NCBI GenBank assembly: GCA_030611585.1 | Contig: JAUWPM010000006.1 | Span: 1 to 43,704 of the forward strand | Direction of reading: 5' to 3' | From: Methanosarcinales archaeon | GTDB lineage: Archaea > Halobacteriota > Syntropharchaeia > Alkanophagales > Methanospirareceae | Length of the DNA: 43,704 bases | Shown: piece after piece, positions 1-12,291 of the stretch | How the letters are laid out: every line of letters starts with the position of its first letter | How positions within the stretch are numbered: position 1 is the first letter of the stretch | Notes under the pieces: model-generated | Database searches by the model: none | What the model was told of the DNA's origin: nothing | The model's input: only the letters and a program-made list of their open reading frames with translations | Program-made: the position numbers and the translations under genes

Positions 1-596
<596 letters not shown>

Positions 597-693
597 AAAT
601 TTTTAAATCCAATCAGAGCTGAAAGATTGTCAGGTTATAGTTTGAGTTAGTTTTACATGTAAGCATGGTAAATAGATGGCTGGGATACATTCG

Positions 694-765
694 GGGCTCG
701 TAGATCAGTGGAAGATCGTCGCCTTTGCGAGGCGAAGGCCCTGGGTTCAAATCCCAGCGAGTCCA
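694..765 (+). tRNA. tRNA-Ala (TGC) in the 16S-23S spacer
   Basis: GGGCTCG/CGAGTCC acceptor stem, TCGCC-TTTGCGA-GGCGA anticodon arm, GGTTCAAATCC T-loop. Confidence 0.95.
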
Positions 766-870
766 CTTCTGAGAACGGTAGACGATAAGCAGATGCACCT
801 AACAATGGTGTTGATTGTTAGGGAAGTACCGATGGTTTGGAGCCAACGCTCCTGCCAGATGACGTGATCA

Positions 871-902
871 TACGCACTTAACAACTCTGACATCCAATGG
901 GC
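871..902 (+). other. 5' half of 23S processing stem with bulge-helix-bulge (BHB)
   Basis: CGCACTT..ACAACTCTGA-CATC-CAA-TGGGC pairs with 3859-3888 GCCCA-GATG-AAA-TCAGAGTTGT..AAGTGCG: 4-bp helix CATC/GATG with 3-nt bulges CAA and AAA. Confidence 0.9.
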
Positions 903-905
903 TTA

Positions 906-3858
<2,953 letters not shown>

Positions 3859-3888
3859 GCCCAGATGAAATCAGAGTTGTAAAGTGCG
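3859..3888 (+). other. 3' half of 23S processing stem (BHB)
   Basis: Complement of 871-902, see that entry. Confidence 0.9.
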
Positions 3889-4001
3889 CTTTTAGCCAAT
3901 AGCCTAGTAGGGACTAGGGGTTAGGGAATAGGGATTAGATAGCAAGTACGGCACTGGATACCCTATTGGCTATTCCCTACTTCCCTATTGAGACTCTTTG
4001 C

Positions 4002-4073
4002 GCCAAGGTGGCGGAGTGGCTACGCGGTTGACTGCAGATCAGCTATACCCCGGTTCAAATCCGGGCCTTGGCT
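4002..4073 (+). tRNA. tRNA-Cys (GCA)
   Basis: GCCAAGG/CCTTGGC acceptor, anticodon loop CTGCAGA, U73 discriminator, GGTTCAAATCC T-arm. Confidence 0.93.
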
Positions 4074-4276
4074 TCCTTGGCGTTTGGCTCTCTCTATTTA
4101 TGTGTTTCCTCTTTTATGTTTTGTTATATCTAACTACGCGCAATCATCGCTTTGAAACGGAAAATATCGGTTCGGGATACTTGGAATGGGAGACTACGCA
4201 AAGGTTTTATTAGGGGGATTACAATAATAAAGCAGTCTGATATTTATCGTGGTTGGCGACGGCGGAGTGGAAGAAG

Positions 4277-4543
4277 ATGGGAATAAAAGTTTACACAACG
4301 AAAATTTGCCCAAATTGTAAGAAAGTCAAGGAGTTCTTAACAGCGGAAGGCGAAGCGTATGAGGAAGTGGACATAACGACGGCGGAAGCGCTGACGGAGT
4401 TACGAATGCAAGGGGTTTTCACGCTTGTTACCCCGGTTGTTCAGGTGGGTTCGACTTTTCTAACTGATAGCGATCTGTTTAACGGCGATGAGTTGCGGAA
4501 AGATAGGATTAAAGAAGTGATAAGAGAAGAGGTGGAAGCATGA
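4277..4543 (+). CDS. Glutaredoxin/NrdH-like redoxin (start probably at ATG 4277 rather than 4253)
   Basis: MGIKVYTTKICPNCKKVKEFLTAEGEAYEEVDI: CPNC redox motif at end of beta1; overlaps nrdD by ATGA. Confidence 0.85.
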   Translation: MGIKVYTTKICPNCKKVKEFLTAEGEAYEEVDITTAEALTELRMQGVFTLVTPVVQVGSTFLTDSDLFNGDELRKDRIKEVIREEVEA

Positions 4544-6831
4544 AAAAGGGCTTTATTGTGGATAACGGTACGGTGCAGACCTCGCTGGACGGCGTGAAGT
4601 TGCGATACCCAAAGGTGCGAACCAGCGACGGGCACATGCTGGAGTGGGATAAGGAAGCGATAGTAAAGCAGCTTTTGCGTGAAACGAAATTGAGCAAGGA
4701 GTTTTATGGTAGCTCGCCGATAGACGAGGACACGGCGCGGGAGATTGCGAAGGAAGCGGCGAAGCGGATAAGGGTAATGGGGATCTCGCAGCTTTCGGGC
4801 GCGTTAGTGCGGGAGATAGTGAACCAGATTTTGTTGGAGGAATATCACAATCAGGAGTGGCGGAACGTCTGCACGCGGGTGGGCACGCCGGTGTACGATG
4901 CGCATCTGATTGACATTGGCGAGGGGTTCGAGGCGCAGGAGAACGCGAATTTGCAGGATAATGCAGAGACGTCGCACAAGAAGAAGGCGGACAAGATTTG
5001 CAAGGAGCAGTATTTGCTGTTGTTACCGCCGAAGTTAGCGGATGCGCATCTCAGCGGCGATTTGCACATTCACGACCTCGAATATTTCGGTACGCGAGGT
5101 TTTTGCCAGGATTGGGACCTCCGGTACTTCTTCTATTACGGGTTGATGCCGGACGGTTCAGGGACAAAGGCGTCGGTCGCGGGACCGGCGAAGAAAGCAG
5201 AAGTGGCGATTCTGCACGCCGTGAAGATTTTGGGCAGTGCTCAGACCAACTTCGCAGGGGGGCAGGGCTTCTTCAATTTCCTTACGTTCATCGCGCCATA
5301 TTTAGAAGGACACTCGTACGAAGAGATCGAGCAACTGATGCAGATGTTCGTGTACGAGATGACGCAGATGCAGGTTGCTCGCGGCGGTCAGTTGGTATTC
5401 TCGTCAGTGCAGCTCACGCCGGGGATACCGAAGATCTGGAAGGACAAGCCGGCGGTTTACAGAGGCGAGGTGTGGAACGGCGAGAACGTGCCGCTTCGGA
5501 CCTACGGCGAGTTTGAGCGTGAGGTGCGGTTGGCGTTCAAGGCGTTGATGAACGTTATGCTGCAGGGCGATTACTGGGGTAAGCCTTTCAACTTCCCGAA
5601 GCCTGAGATCGCGATCGAGCCTGATTTCCTTAAAGAGGATGTGGCGTTTAATGAGAAGAATCCAGATTTGCCGACTTATGAAGAGCTTTATGATTCGGCG
5701 TTTGAACTGACGGCGAAGTACGGCACGCCGTATTTCGATAATAAGATACCTGAGTACCGGGGTGCGGGCGAAGGCGTTTCGTGCTATCAGTGCTGTGCGT
5801 ACAGTTTCAAGACGTCGCCGGACGATGCGGACTTCAAGGATAAGATGTATTTCAATAACGGCACGCACTTCACGATGGGGGGCTGGCAGGTAATAACGCT
5901 GAACTGCCCACGCGCGGCGTACCGAGCGGACGGCGATGACGACCGGCTGATTGCGGAACTGAAACGGCTGATGGAGAGTGCGGTGGAAGTGTTGAAGGTG
6001 AAGAAGCGGTGGATGAAGCAGATTATTGAAGCTGGGCGAATGCCGTTTGCCACGCAGCAACCGAAGGATCCACACACGGGCGAGAAAGGTTCGATGGCGG
6101 TTCATCTGGATGAGCTGGTGTATATTATCGGCGTGGTGGGTCTAAACGAGATGGTGCAGTACCATTACGGGAAGCAGATGCACGAGGACAAAGGCGCGTT
6201 ACGGCTTGCAGTACGCGCAATGACGGAGATGGAGTTGTACACGAAAGAGCTGTCGGAACGCGAAGGCATGGAGATCAGCTTCTCACGGACGCCTGCGGAG
6301 ACCGTTGCACAGCGATTCGCAGTGGCGGACCTACTGAACAAGGAATTTAGAGATAAGGTGCTGAGCGTAGTGAAAGGCGATGCTGAGCGTGCGCTTGCTC
6401 TTATACACGAGACACGGGACTTGCCGATCTACTATACGAATGGTACGCACGTACCTCCGAATGCGGCGGTCACGCTTGCCGAACGGATAAATATCGAGCA
6501 TATCTTCTTCCCGATCGTTGACGGCGGGGACATCATGCACATATTTTTGGGTGAGGGGTATCCCGATCCGCGCGGTGTAAAGAGTCTTGCACTTAAAATA
6601 GCGGAGAATACGCAAACGGGCTATTACGCATTTACAAAGGATATGACTGTCTGCACGGATTGCGCGCACGTAACGATGGGGTTGAGGGAGGAGTGCGAGA
6701 AGTGCGGGTCTACGAATCTTGATTACATTTCCAGGATAACGGGGTATTTGCAGGCGGTGAGCGGCTGGAACGAGGGTAAGAAGCAGGAGTTAATGGATCG
6801 GATGCGGTACGGTGGGAATGAGGTGAGGTGA
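4540..6831 (+). CDS. nrdD: Anaerobic (class III) ribonucleoside-triphosphate reductase
   Basis: 763 aa; YQCC Cys motif, C-terminal zinc Cys pairs (CTDC, CEKC), glycyl-radical loop RITGYLQ; ATP-cone-like N terminus. Confidence 0.95.
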   Translation: MKKGFIVDNGTVQTSLDGVKLRYPKVRTSDGHMLEWDKEAIVKQLLRETKLSKEFYGSSPIDEDTAREIAKEAAKRIRVMGISQLSGALVREIVNQILLEEYHNQEWRNVCTRVGTPVYDAHLIDIGEGFEAQENANLQDNAETSHKKKADKICKEQYLLLLPPKLADAHLSGDLHIHDLEYFGTRGFCQDWDLRYFFYYGLMPDGSGTKASVAGPAKKAEVAILHAVKILGSAQTNFAGGQGFFNFLTFIAPYLEGHSYEEIEQLMQMFVYEMTQMQVARGGQLVFSSVQLTPGIPKIWKDKPAVYRGEVWNGENVPLRTYGEFEREVRLAFKALMNVMLQGDYWGKPFNFPKPEIAIEPDFLKEDVAFNEKNPDLPTYEELYDSAFELTAKYGTPYFDNKIPEYRGAGEGVSCYQCCAYSFKTSPDDADFKDKMYFNNGTHFTMGGWQVITLNCPRAAYRADGDDDRLIAELKRLMESAVEVLKVKKRWMKQIIEAGRMPFATQQPKDPHTGEKGSMAVHLDELVYIIGVVGLNEMVQYHYGKQMHEDKGALRLAVRAMTEMELYTKELSEREGMEISFSRTPAETVAQRFAVADLLNKEFRDKVLSVVKGDAERALALIHETRDLPIYYTNGTHVPPNAAVTLAERINIEHIFFPIVDGGDIMHIFLGEGYPDPRGVKSLALKIAENTQTGYYAFTKDMTVCTDCAHVTMGLREECEKCGSTNLDYISRITGYLQAVSGWNEGKKQELMDRMRYGGNEVR

Positions 6832-6832
6832 A

Positions 6833-6973
6833 GAAAACCCAAAATCTAAGAATCCGATAGCACAGAAGAATGAATTGCTATGTAAACTCATAGCACACAA
6901 CATCGTGGTGTTGATCCATGAGATGCACGGGTTGGGGATTAACCCTGACTTTTCTACTTGTTCTTGTAATTAG
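6833..6973 (+). pseudogene. 3' remnant of a DDE (IS4/IS5-like) transposase
   Basis: Uncalled frame reads ..NPKSKNPIAQKNELLCKLIAHNIVVLIHEMHGLGINPDFSTCSCN*, resembling the conserved C-terminal tail (NELLCK-hxHNhxVLIxEMxELGI) of IS transposases; no 5' part present. Confidence 0.7.
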
Positions 6974-7020
6974 TTAAATGGCGAAAATAGATGGTTAGGG
7001 CTGCTTACACAGGCGTTGGC

Positions 7021-7701
7021 TCATGGGAGGGATAATTCAACTTCCCTTATCCTTTCGTTCTCCAGAGTCTTCTTTTTAATAATTTCTGACATCCTTTGAG
7101 GTTTGACGATTTTTATTTTTAAATCGTTTTCCAAGGAGTTTTCCAACTCTAAAAAATCTCTATCCATACTAACCAAAAAATTGATTTTGCCCTTGTTCGA
7201 TTTTATAGCCGTTGTTAATAAAATAGAATCGTGTGTTCTTAATCCATATTTTGAAATGAAGTGGGGGTAATATTGGCGATCTAATAAAACATCAACTAAA
7301 TTATCGAGTTTGTCTGACAAAAAATCAATTGCGTTTATAGCATCGTCTTCAAATTCTCTTGATTCGTTTTTATCCAATAAAAAGTCCTTTCTATATTTTG
7401 GCCAATAAATTGTAGCAATTCCGTGGAAGTCCATCTTTTTAGAGATATAGAAATCATTTATGATCGTAACCATTTCTGATAAAACTAAATCTGATATAAA
7501 AAAATTAAACCCCTTTATTCTGTTATTTGTTATACATTCAATAAAATCATATGATTGTTTTAAATTACGATATTTTTCTAATATCACTTTTTTGTGCTTT
7601 TCTTTTTTATATTTTATACGTTGCTTAATTAAGTACCAATGAACCAAAACATTAGAATCTATGAAGACATTTTGAATTTCATTCATTCTAATAAATCCCA
7701 A
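7021..7701 (-). CDS. PIN-like domain protein (putative ribonuclease)
   Basis: FIDSNVLVHWYL N-terminal Asp; SEMV acidic residue; THDSILLTTAI and SMDRDFLEL match PIN motifs. Confidence 0.65.
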   Translation of the reverse strand: MGFIRMNEIQNVFIDSNVLVHWYLIKQRIKYKKEKHKKVILEKYRNLKQSYDFIECITNNRIKGFNFFISDLVLSEMVTIINDFYISKKMDFHGIATIYWPKYRKDFLLDKNESREFEDDAINAIDFLSDKLDNLVDVLLDRQYYPHFISKYGLRTHDSILLTTAIKSNKGKINFLVSMDRDFLELENSLENDLKIKIVKPQRMSEIIKKKTLENERIREVELSLP

Positions 7702-7919
7702 ATTGATTTCTTCTTCTTTTTAGATGTTTTTGGGGGGTGCCAAAGTCCGACTATCTCGTAAGTTCCGTCTGAACGAACTTTCGCCTTATAGTATCTTCTG
7801 GTTATAGGATTGTAAATCCTTTTATATCTTACCATCTTTTCCTTGTCTATATCTTTTACTTCGCCCCCATCCTTAAAACCATTTTCGGTATTTTCCGCTT
7901 CCTCACACATTCTCATCAC
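7683..7919 (-). CDS. Small basic protein overlapping the PIN gene; possible partner/antitoxin
   Basis: 78 aa, co-oriented, overlaps 7021..7701 by 19 nt; start could be ATG at 7916. Confidence 0.45.
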   Translation of the reverse strand: MMRMCEEAENTENGFKDGGEVKDIDKEKMVRYKRIYNPITRRYYKAKVRSDGTYEIVGLWHPPKTSKKKKKSIWDLLE

Positions 7920-8490
7920 CCCAAATCTTTTATTAGTATTTTAGTTAAGATTTGTTATGTAAAAAGCTTGCAATTGTTACCCACACCCAATATTATCCAA
8001 ATCGCTAATATGTGTTAGCTTTAGCGTTTTTGCACTTTTAATCATGTGTCTGCACTTTTAATCGGGTGAAAGCGGTATTAAAAATGCAAAGCCGCCGGAG
8101 GACGTAAAAAGAAATCTTTTCGCAAAGGGTGTAGATAAGGAGTCAGATAAAGCTTCGGTCGAGAGGCATGCGCCCTTGATAATGACCGCTTAATGAGAAT
8201 TTTAAATACCGTCATATGGGAGTATCTCGAACGGCGGTGGCGGCATATACTCCACTTTCTCTGTGTACTCCGGGATGCGCCGATATTCCGTCAAAACCTG
8301 AAGTAACTAAAACTTCGTAGGGAACATATAACCCATAACCGCCCTACAAAGTCGGATCGTGACTTTTAACGGAAGGATAACACCAAAAGGCTTAGCTTCT
8401 GCATAAATTCCGGTAGCGACTTAAACGAATATCCCTCACTTTTCGTAAGATTCTTTATCACACCATCGTCAAAGCGTATTTCTATTCTAT

Positions 8491-9087
8491 TTATAAAAGC
8501 CTTTTCTGGTACAGCCATGCGACGACTCCCAGTGCCGCGGCAACCACTGCTATTGCAAATGCTTGCGTGAAACCCATGGAGATGGGAATGGTAAGTTGCA
8601 TGCCTTCCACTCCTGTACTGAACGAGCTGCTACCAATGAGGTAGGGCAATTGTAACCGGAATGGAAGCCCTACCAGTTCTGGGAGCTGATTCACGAGCAC
8701 AACGAAAATGAGTAACCCCGCAACAAACGCTACGACAAGCCATAACAGCTTCCGTGCACTGAAACGCACAAATAGCTCTGCAATCGCAGCATGACGATTC
8801 GAAACAGACAGCACCGAGCCTGTGAGCAGAAGCACGCCGAGATACACCACGCCGAGCTTAAGACCGAGGACGACCCACCAGAAGAGTGGCGAACTCATCG
8901 TCTCACCAAAAACGCTTACGTATACGCCAAACGGCGAAAACGCCATGACGACCGCTCCCGTGCCGAGCATGAATCCCCACCACGTGCCCAGAAATGGCAA
9001 CGCAATTATGAGCATACCCGCAAAGATGCCGGGCCAGTTCACCCTGCCGTACCACGCGTTCGACTCCGCAACCACTTCAGACATCAA
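8491..9087 (-). CDS. Multi-TM membrane protein
   Basis: Several hydrophobic segments (FAGMLIIALPFLGTWWGFML, LLWLVVAFVAGLLIFVVLV, AFAIAVVAAALGVVAWLY); overlaps upstream ORF by 4 nt. Confidence 0.7.
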   Translation of the reverse strand: MMSEVVAESNAWYGRVNWPGIFAGMLIIALPFLGTWWGFMLGTGAVVMAFSPFGVYVSVFGETMSSPLFWWVVLGLKLGVVYLGVLLLTGSVLSVSNRHAAIAELFVRFSARKLLWLVVAFVAGLLIFVVLVNQLPELVGLPFRLQLPYLIGSSSFSTGVEGMQLTIPISMGFTQAFAIAVVAAALGVVAWLYQKRLL

Positions 9088-9590
9088 CCAGCACCTCCCA
9101 GCCCTGATTCTTCCATCTTCAGCTCTATCCCGCTGATGTCTAACGTCATCTTCATGTTGCGAAATGTCGGTGTTCTCCCTGCTGGCAACATTTGCACCTC
9201 GGGAAGCGCACCTTCCAATGTTAAACTTGCTGAACCCTTCGCCGGGATCTCTACCTCATTCGGCAAGCTTACGGTACAGCTATTATCGCCCATGACGACG
9301 TCTGCCGACAGCTCTTTTACCGTTACTGGCACATTCAATGGCGAATGAAGCACCGCTTCGAGAACAAGCTTGGTACCATCGTCAGAAACACGAGAATTAG
9401 TAACTTCTAATAGGTCTTTCCCCATATCACTCTCACCAGGCACGAGTCTTTCCAGCACTTCTGTGGGGTTATCTCCAATGAGTGTGGCTTGCACGTTCCA
9501 ACCATGCGTCGCAAACGCTGCTACAACGCATACTACGAGTAAAACCGTTGGAATCGCAGAGATAACAGCTCTTAAGGTTTTTTCATTCAT
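9084..9590 (-). CDS. Membrane-anchored extracytoplasmic protein
   Basis: Signal/TM 'VISAIPTVLLVVCVVAAFA' followed by beta-rich domain. Confidence 0.65.
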   Translation of the reverse strand: MNEKTLRAVISAIPTVLLVVCVVAAFATHGWNVQATLIGDNPTEVLERLVPGESDMGKDLLEVTNSRVSDDGTKLVLEAVLHSPLNVPVTVKELSADVVMGDNSCTVSLPNEVEIPAKGSASLTLEGALPEVQMLPAGRTPTFRNMKMTLDISGIELKMEESGLGGAG

Positions 9591-9623
9591 AGTTCAAGTT
9601 TGATTGTGCTATTAATCAAAATA

Positions 9624-10118
9624 TCACATAAAGAAACCCGCTATTTTCAACGCTGCTTTCATCACACCAACCTTTATTTTGTTCCCCAGTCCTACGCCCT
9701 CGTATGTTATTGTCCCGCTGTTTAACGCATCCTGGAATGCCGAAACAGGGTCGCCGGAATTCATTATAGTGCGAACGGTGTTTTCGGTAGTATTTGCCTT
9801 AATCGTTGGGTCTGAGATTTCGCCTTTTTCAAACCCGATAACTTTTGCATCTTTATCAGTCGTAATTCCAATGGTGAGCACGGTCCCATCGTTAAGAGAA
9901 ATTTCAGCGTGTACCCTCTCCTCGCCGATAAGACTCGTTACAAACGGTATATCCTCAACGTTTTGATTGTAAACATCCACCAGTGGTTCTATTTCTTCGA
10001 ATAGATCAGATCCTCCGTTTGTTCCAATCGCAGATGGAACTATCCCTGCAAAGGCCGCAATCACTAAAACAGCAGTAAAGAATATAGATGCGAATTTCAT
10101 TTTTTTCATGGCTTTCAC
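9624..10118 (-). CDS. Secreted protein, unknown function
   Basis: Signal peptide MKAMKKMKFASIFFTAVLVIAAFAGIVPSAIG; TATA-rich upstream region. Confidence 0.65.
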   Translation of the reverse strand: MKAMKKMKFASIFFTAVLVIAAFAGIVPSAIGTNGGSDLFEEIEPLVDVYNQNVEDIPFVTSLIGEERVHAEISLNDGTVLTIGITTDKDAKVIGFEKGEISDPTIKANTTENTVRTIMNSGDPVSAFQDALNSGTITYEGVGLGNKIKVGVMKAALKIAGFFM

Positions 10119-10233
10119 CTCCTCAGTTTACGTTATCTCTTCTTCTTTACCCTATTTAAACCTTTTGTTTCTATGTTCTTTCCTCACGAAAACTTCTTAA
10201 ATATTCGTAATAGAATGGTATAAATGGATAATT

Positions 10234-10989
10234 ATGAAAATCCTAAAAGAAGCCAAATATGAATATTTAAGAGACAGAGCAAGACGTAATAGAAATTATG
10301 CTTTAATATCGTCTTTGCCTATCTTCATCTTCATTCTCTTCATTATGTATGCTCTTTTCTTTAATCAAGATTTTTTCTTTGTATTGGGTTTTTGGTGGCT
10401 TGTAGTTCTGTATATTTTGGTCCCATCTCACTTTCTAAGGAAATATTCGAACTACAAAAAGGGTATACGAGGTGAGAAAGAAGTAACAGAGGCTCTACAA
10501 AAGCTACCTGATTCTTATTATCTACTTGACGATGTCGTATTATATCATAAAGTAGGCAATATAGACCACATCCTCCTCGGACCAAATGGAATCTTTGTCA
10601 TCGAAACGAAGAACTATAAAGGGGAGATAAGTTGCTATGAAGATACATGGCGACGGTATATGTGGCAGTGCAGAGGAAAATGGAATTATGTTAAAGTAAG
10701 TTATCCTATTTCAAGCATCAGCAAACAGGCTAAAAGGAATGCGGTGATAGTGAGGAGATTTTTAGAAGAAAATGATCACAGTGGTCTTTTTAAAAATATA
10801 TGGGTGAATGCTCTTGTGGTATTTGCCAATCCGCACATAGAATTAGCGCTACATAAGTTAACACTACCAGTTTTACGCCTGTTTGAATTGTCGGATTTTA
10901 TTGAAAGGGTAAAAACAGATAAATCGTTGTCCGATAGAGATTTAAAGACGTTGGGGGAGATCATTTTAAAAAACGCTGTGAAAGAATGA
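10234..10989 (+). CDS. NERD (nuclease-related) domain membrane protein
   Basis: Two N-terminal TM segments, then KGIRGEKEVTEALQKLPDSYYLLDDV..NIDHILLGPNGIFVIETKNYKGEI: NERD motif with D..ExK. Confidence 0.85.
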   Translation: MKILKEAKYEYLRDRARRNRNYALISSLPIFIFILFIMYALFFNQDFFFVLGFWWLVVLYILVPSHFLRKYSNYKKGIRGEKEVTEALQKLPDSYYLLDDVVLYHKVGNIDHILLGPNGIFVIETKNYKGEISCYEDTWRRYMWQCRGKWNYVKVSYPISSISKQAKRNAVIVRRFLEENDHSGLFKNIWVNALVVFANPHIELALHKLTLPVLRLFELSDFIERVKTDKSLSDRDLKTLGEIILKNAVKE

Positions 10990-10996
10990 CGTATCT

Positions 10997-12262
10997 TTAC
11001 AGTGCCAACTCCGCCGGATCGGTTATCCGTCCCGTAATTGCCGAAGCCGCAACCACCGCGGGATTCGCCAGGTAAACTTCCGAATCCTTATGCCCCATCC
11101 GCCCGATAAAGTTCCGGTTCGTTGTGCTTACGCATCGTTCGCCCTGTGCAAGAACGCCCATGTGCCCACCCAAACACGCACCGCAAGTGGGACCGCAAAC
11201 AAACGCTCCTGCATTAAGGAACGTTTGGATTAACCCTTCTTCTATCGCCTGTTGGAACACCTTTTCACTTGCCGGCACTACAATCATTCGCACTTCGGGA
11301 TTGACCTTTTTACCCTTCAATAGCTTTGCAGCAACCCGTAAATCCTCTATTCTACCGTTAGTGCACGAGCCGAGATACGCCTGGTCAATATTAACGTCCA
11401 ATTCACTTGCCGGCACGGTATTCGCAGGAGAGAAGGGTTTTGCAACCGTTGGCACGATCTCCGCAGCATCGTATTCAAATACCTCCTCATAATCCTCTTC
11501 ATTACCGTCGGCATACACCGCGTTATAATCGCCTCGTACCCGCCCGCGCAGGAACTCGAAAACCTTCTCGTCCGGCGGGATGATCCCTGCTTTAGCTCCC
11601 GCTTCTATCGCCATGTTCGATATTGTTATTCTATCAGAAAGGCTCAAATTCGCGATTGCCGTGCCGTAAAACTCCTGTGCCTTGTATAGCGAGCCGGAAA
11701 CGCCTATGTCGCCAATGACGTGCAGGATTATGTCCTTTCCCATTACGTATCGCTGTAACGCACCGTTAATCACGAACTTCTGCGTCTCCGGAACCTTGAA
11801 CCACAACCTTCCGGTAGCCATTGCCGCGGCTGCCTCTGTCGAGCCCACACCAGTGGAAAAAGCACCTAATGCGCCGTATGAGCAGGTATGCGAATCCGCA
11901 CCGATGATTAACCTTCCCGGCGCGGCAAATCCGTCCTCGATCATTACCTGATGGCATATTCCGCCCCGACCTATCTCGTAATAATGCTCAATCCCGTATC
12001 GCCGGGCGTATTCCCGCAACGCTTTCGCCTGCTCTGCCGAAGCCACATCCTTGTTCGGAACGTAATGGTCCTGTACCACGACCACCTTCTCCCGTCTTAT
12101 CTCGCCCTCACGTCCAAGCTCCTCGAATACTTCAAAAGCAGGCACACCCGTTATGTCGTTCACCATGATGTAATCCACCTCGCATTCAGCGATTTCACCG
12201 GTATTCGCCGCCTTTCCTTTCCCTGCTTTTTCACCCAGTATCTTTTCCGCTATCGTAGACAT
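10997..12262 (-). CDS. leuC: 3-isopropylmalate dehydratase / homoaconitase large subunit (ORF opens at 12295; likely start ATG at 12262)
   Basis: MSTIAEKILGEKAGKG; GADSHTCSYGALGAFSTGVGSTE; YLGSCTNGRIEDLRVAAKLL; CGPTCGACLGGHMG (Fe-S cysteines). Cannot separate LeuC from HacA by sequence reading alone. Confidence 0.9.
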   Translation of the reverse strand: MSTIAEKILGEKAGKGKAANTGEIAECEVDYIMVNDITGVPAFEVFEELGREGEIRREKVVVVQDHYVPNKDVASAEQAKALREYARRYGIEHYYEIGRGGICHQVMIEDGFAAPGRLIIGADSHTCSYGALGAFSTGVGSTEAAAAMATGRLWFKVPETQKFVINGALQRYVMGKDIILHVIGDIGVSGSLYKAQEFYGTAIANLSLSDRITISNMAIEAGAKAGIIPPDEKVFEFLRGRVRGDYNAVYADGNEEDYEEVFEYDAAEIVPTVAKPFSPANTVPASELDVNIDQAYLGSCTNGRIEDLRVAAKLLKGKKVNPEVRMIVVPASEKVFQQAIEEGLIQTFLNAGAFVCGPTCGACLGGHMGVLAQGERCVSTTNRNFIGRMGHKDSEVYLANPAVVAASAITGRITDPAELAL

Positions 12263-12291
12263 AGCATAGTTCAATAAACCGTTTTTCGGCT

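Noticed and set aside
3885-4002. 5S rRNA gene
   Set aside because: Sequence is low-complexity inverted repeat, with no 5S conserved segments visible.
5404-6105. 233-aa antisense ORF within nrdD
   Set aside because: Shadow ORF of a strongly coding GC-rich gene; composition rich in R/L/H typical of antisense frames.
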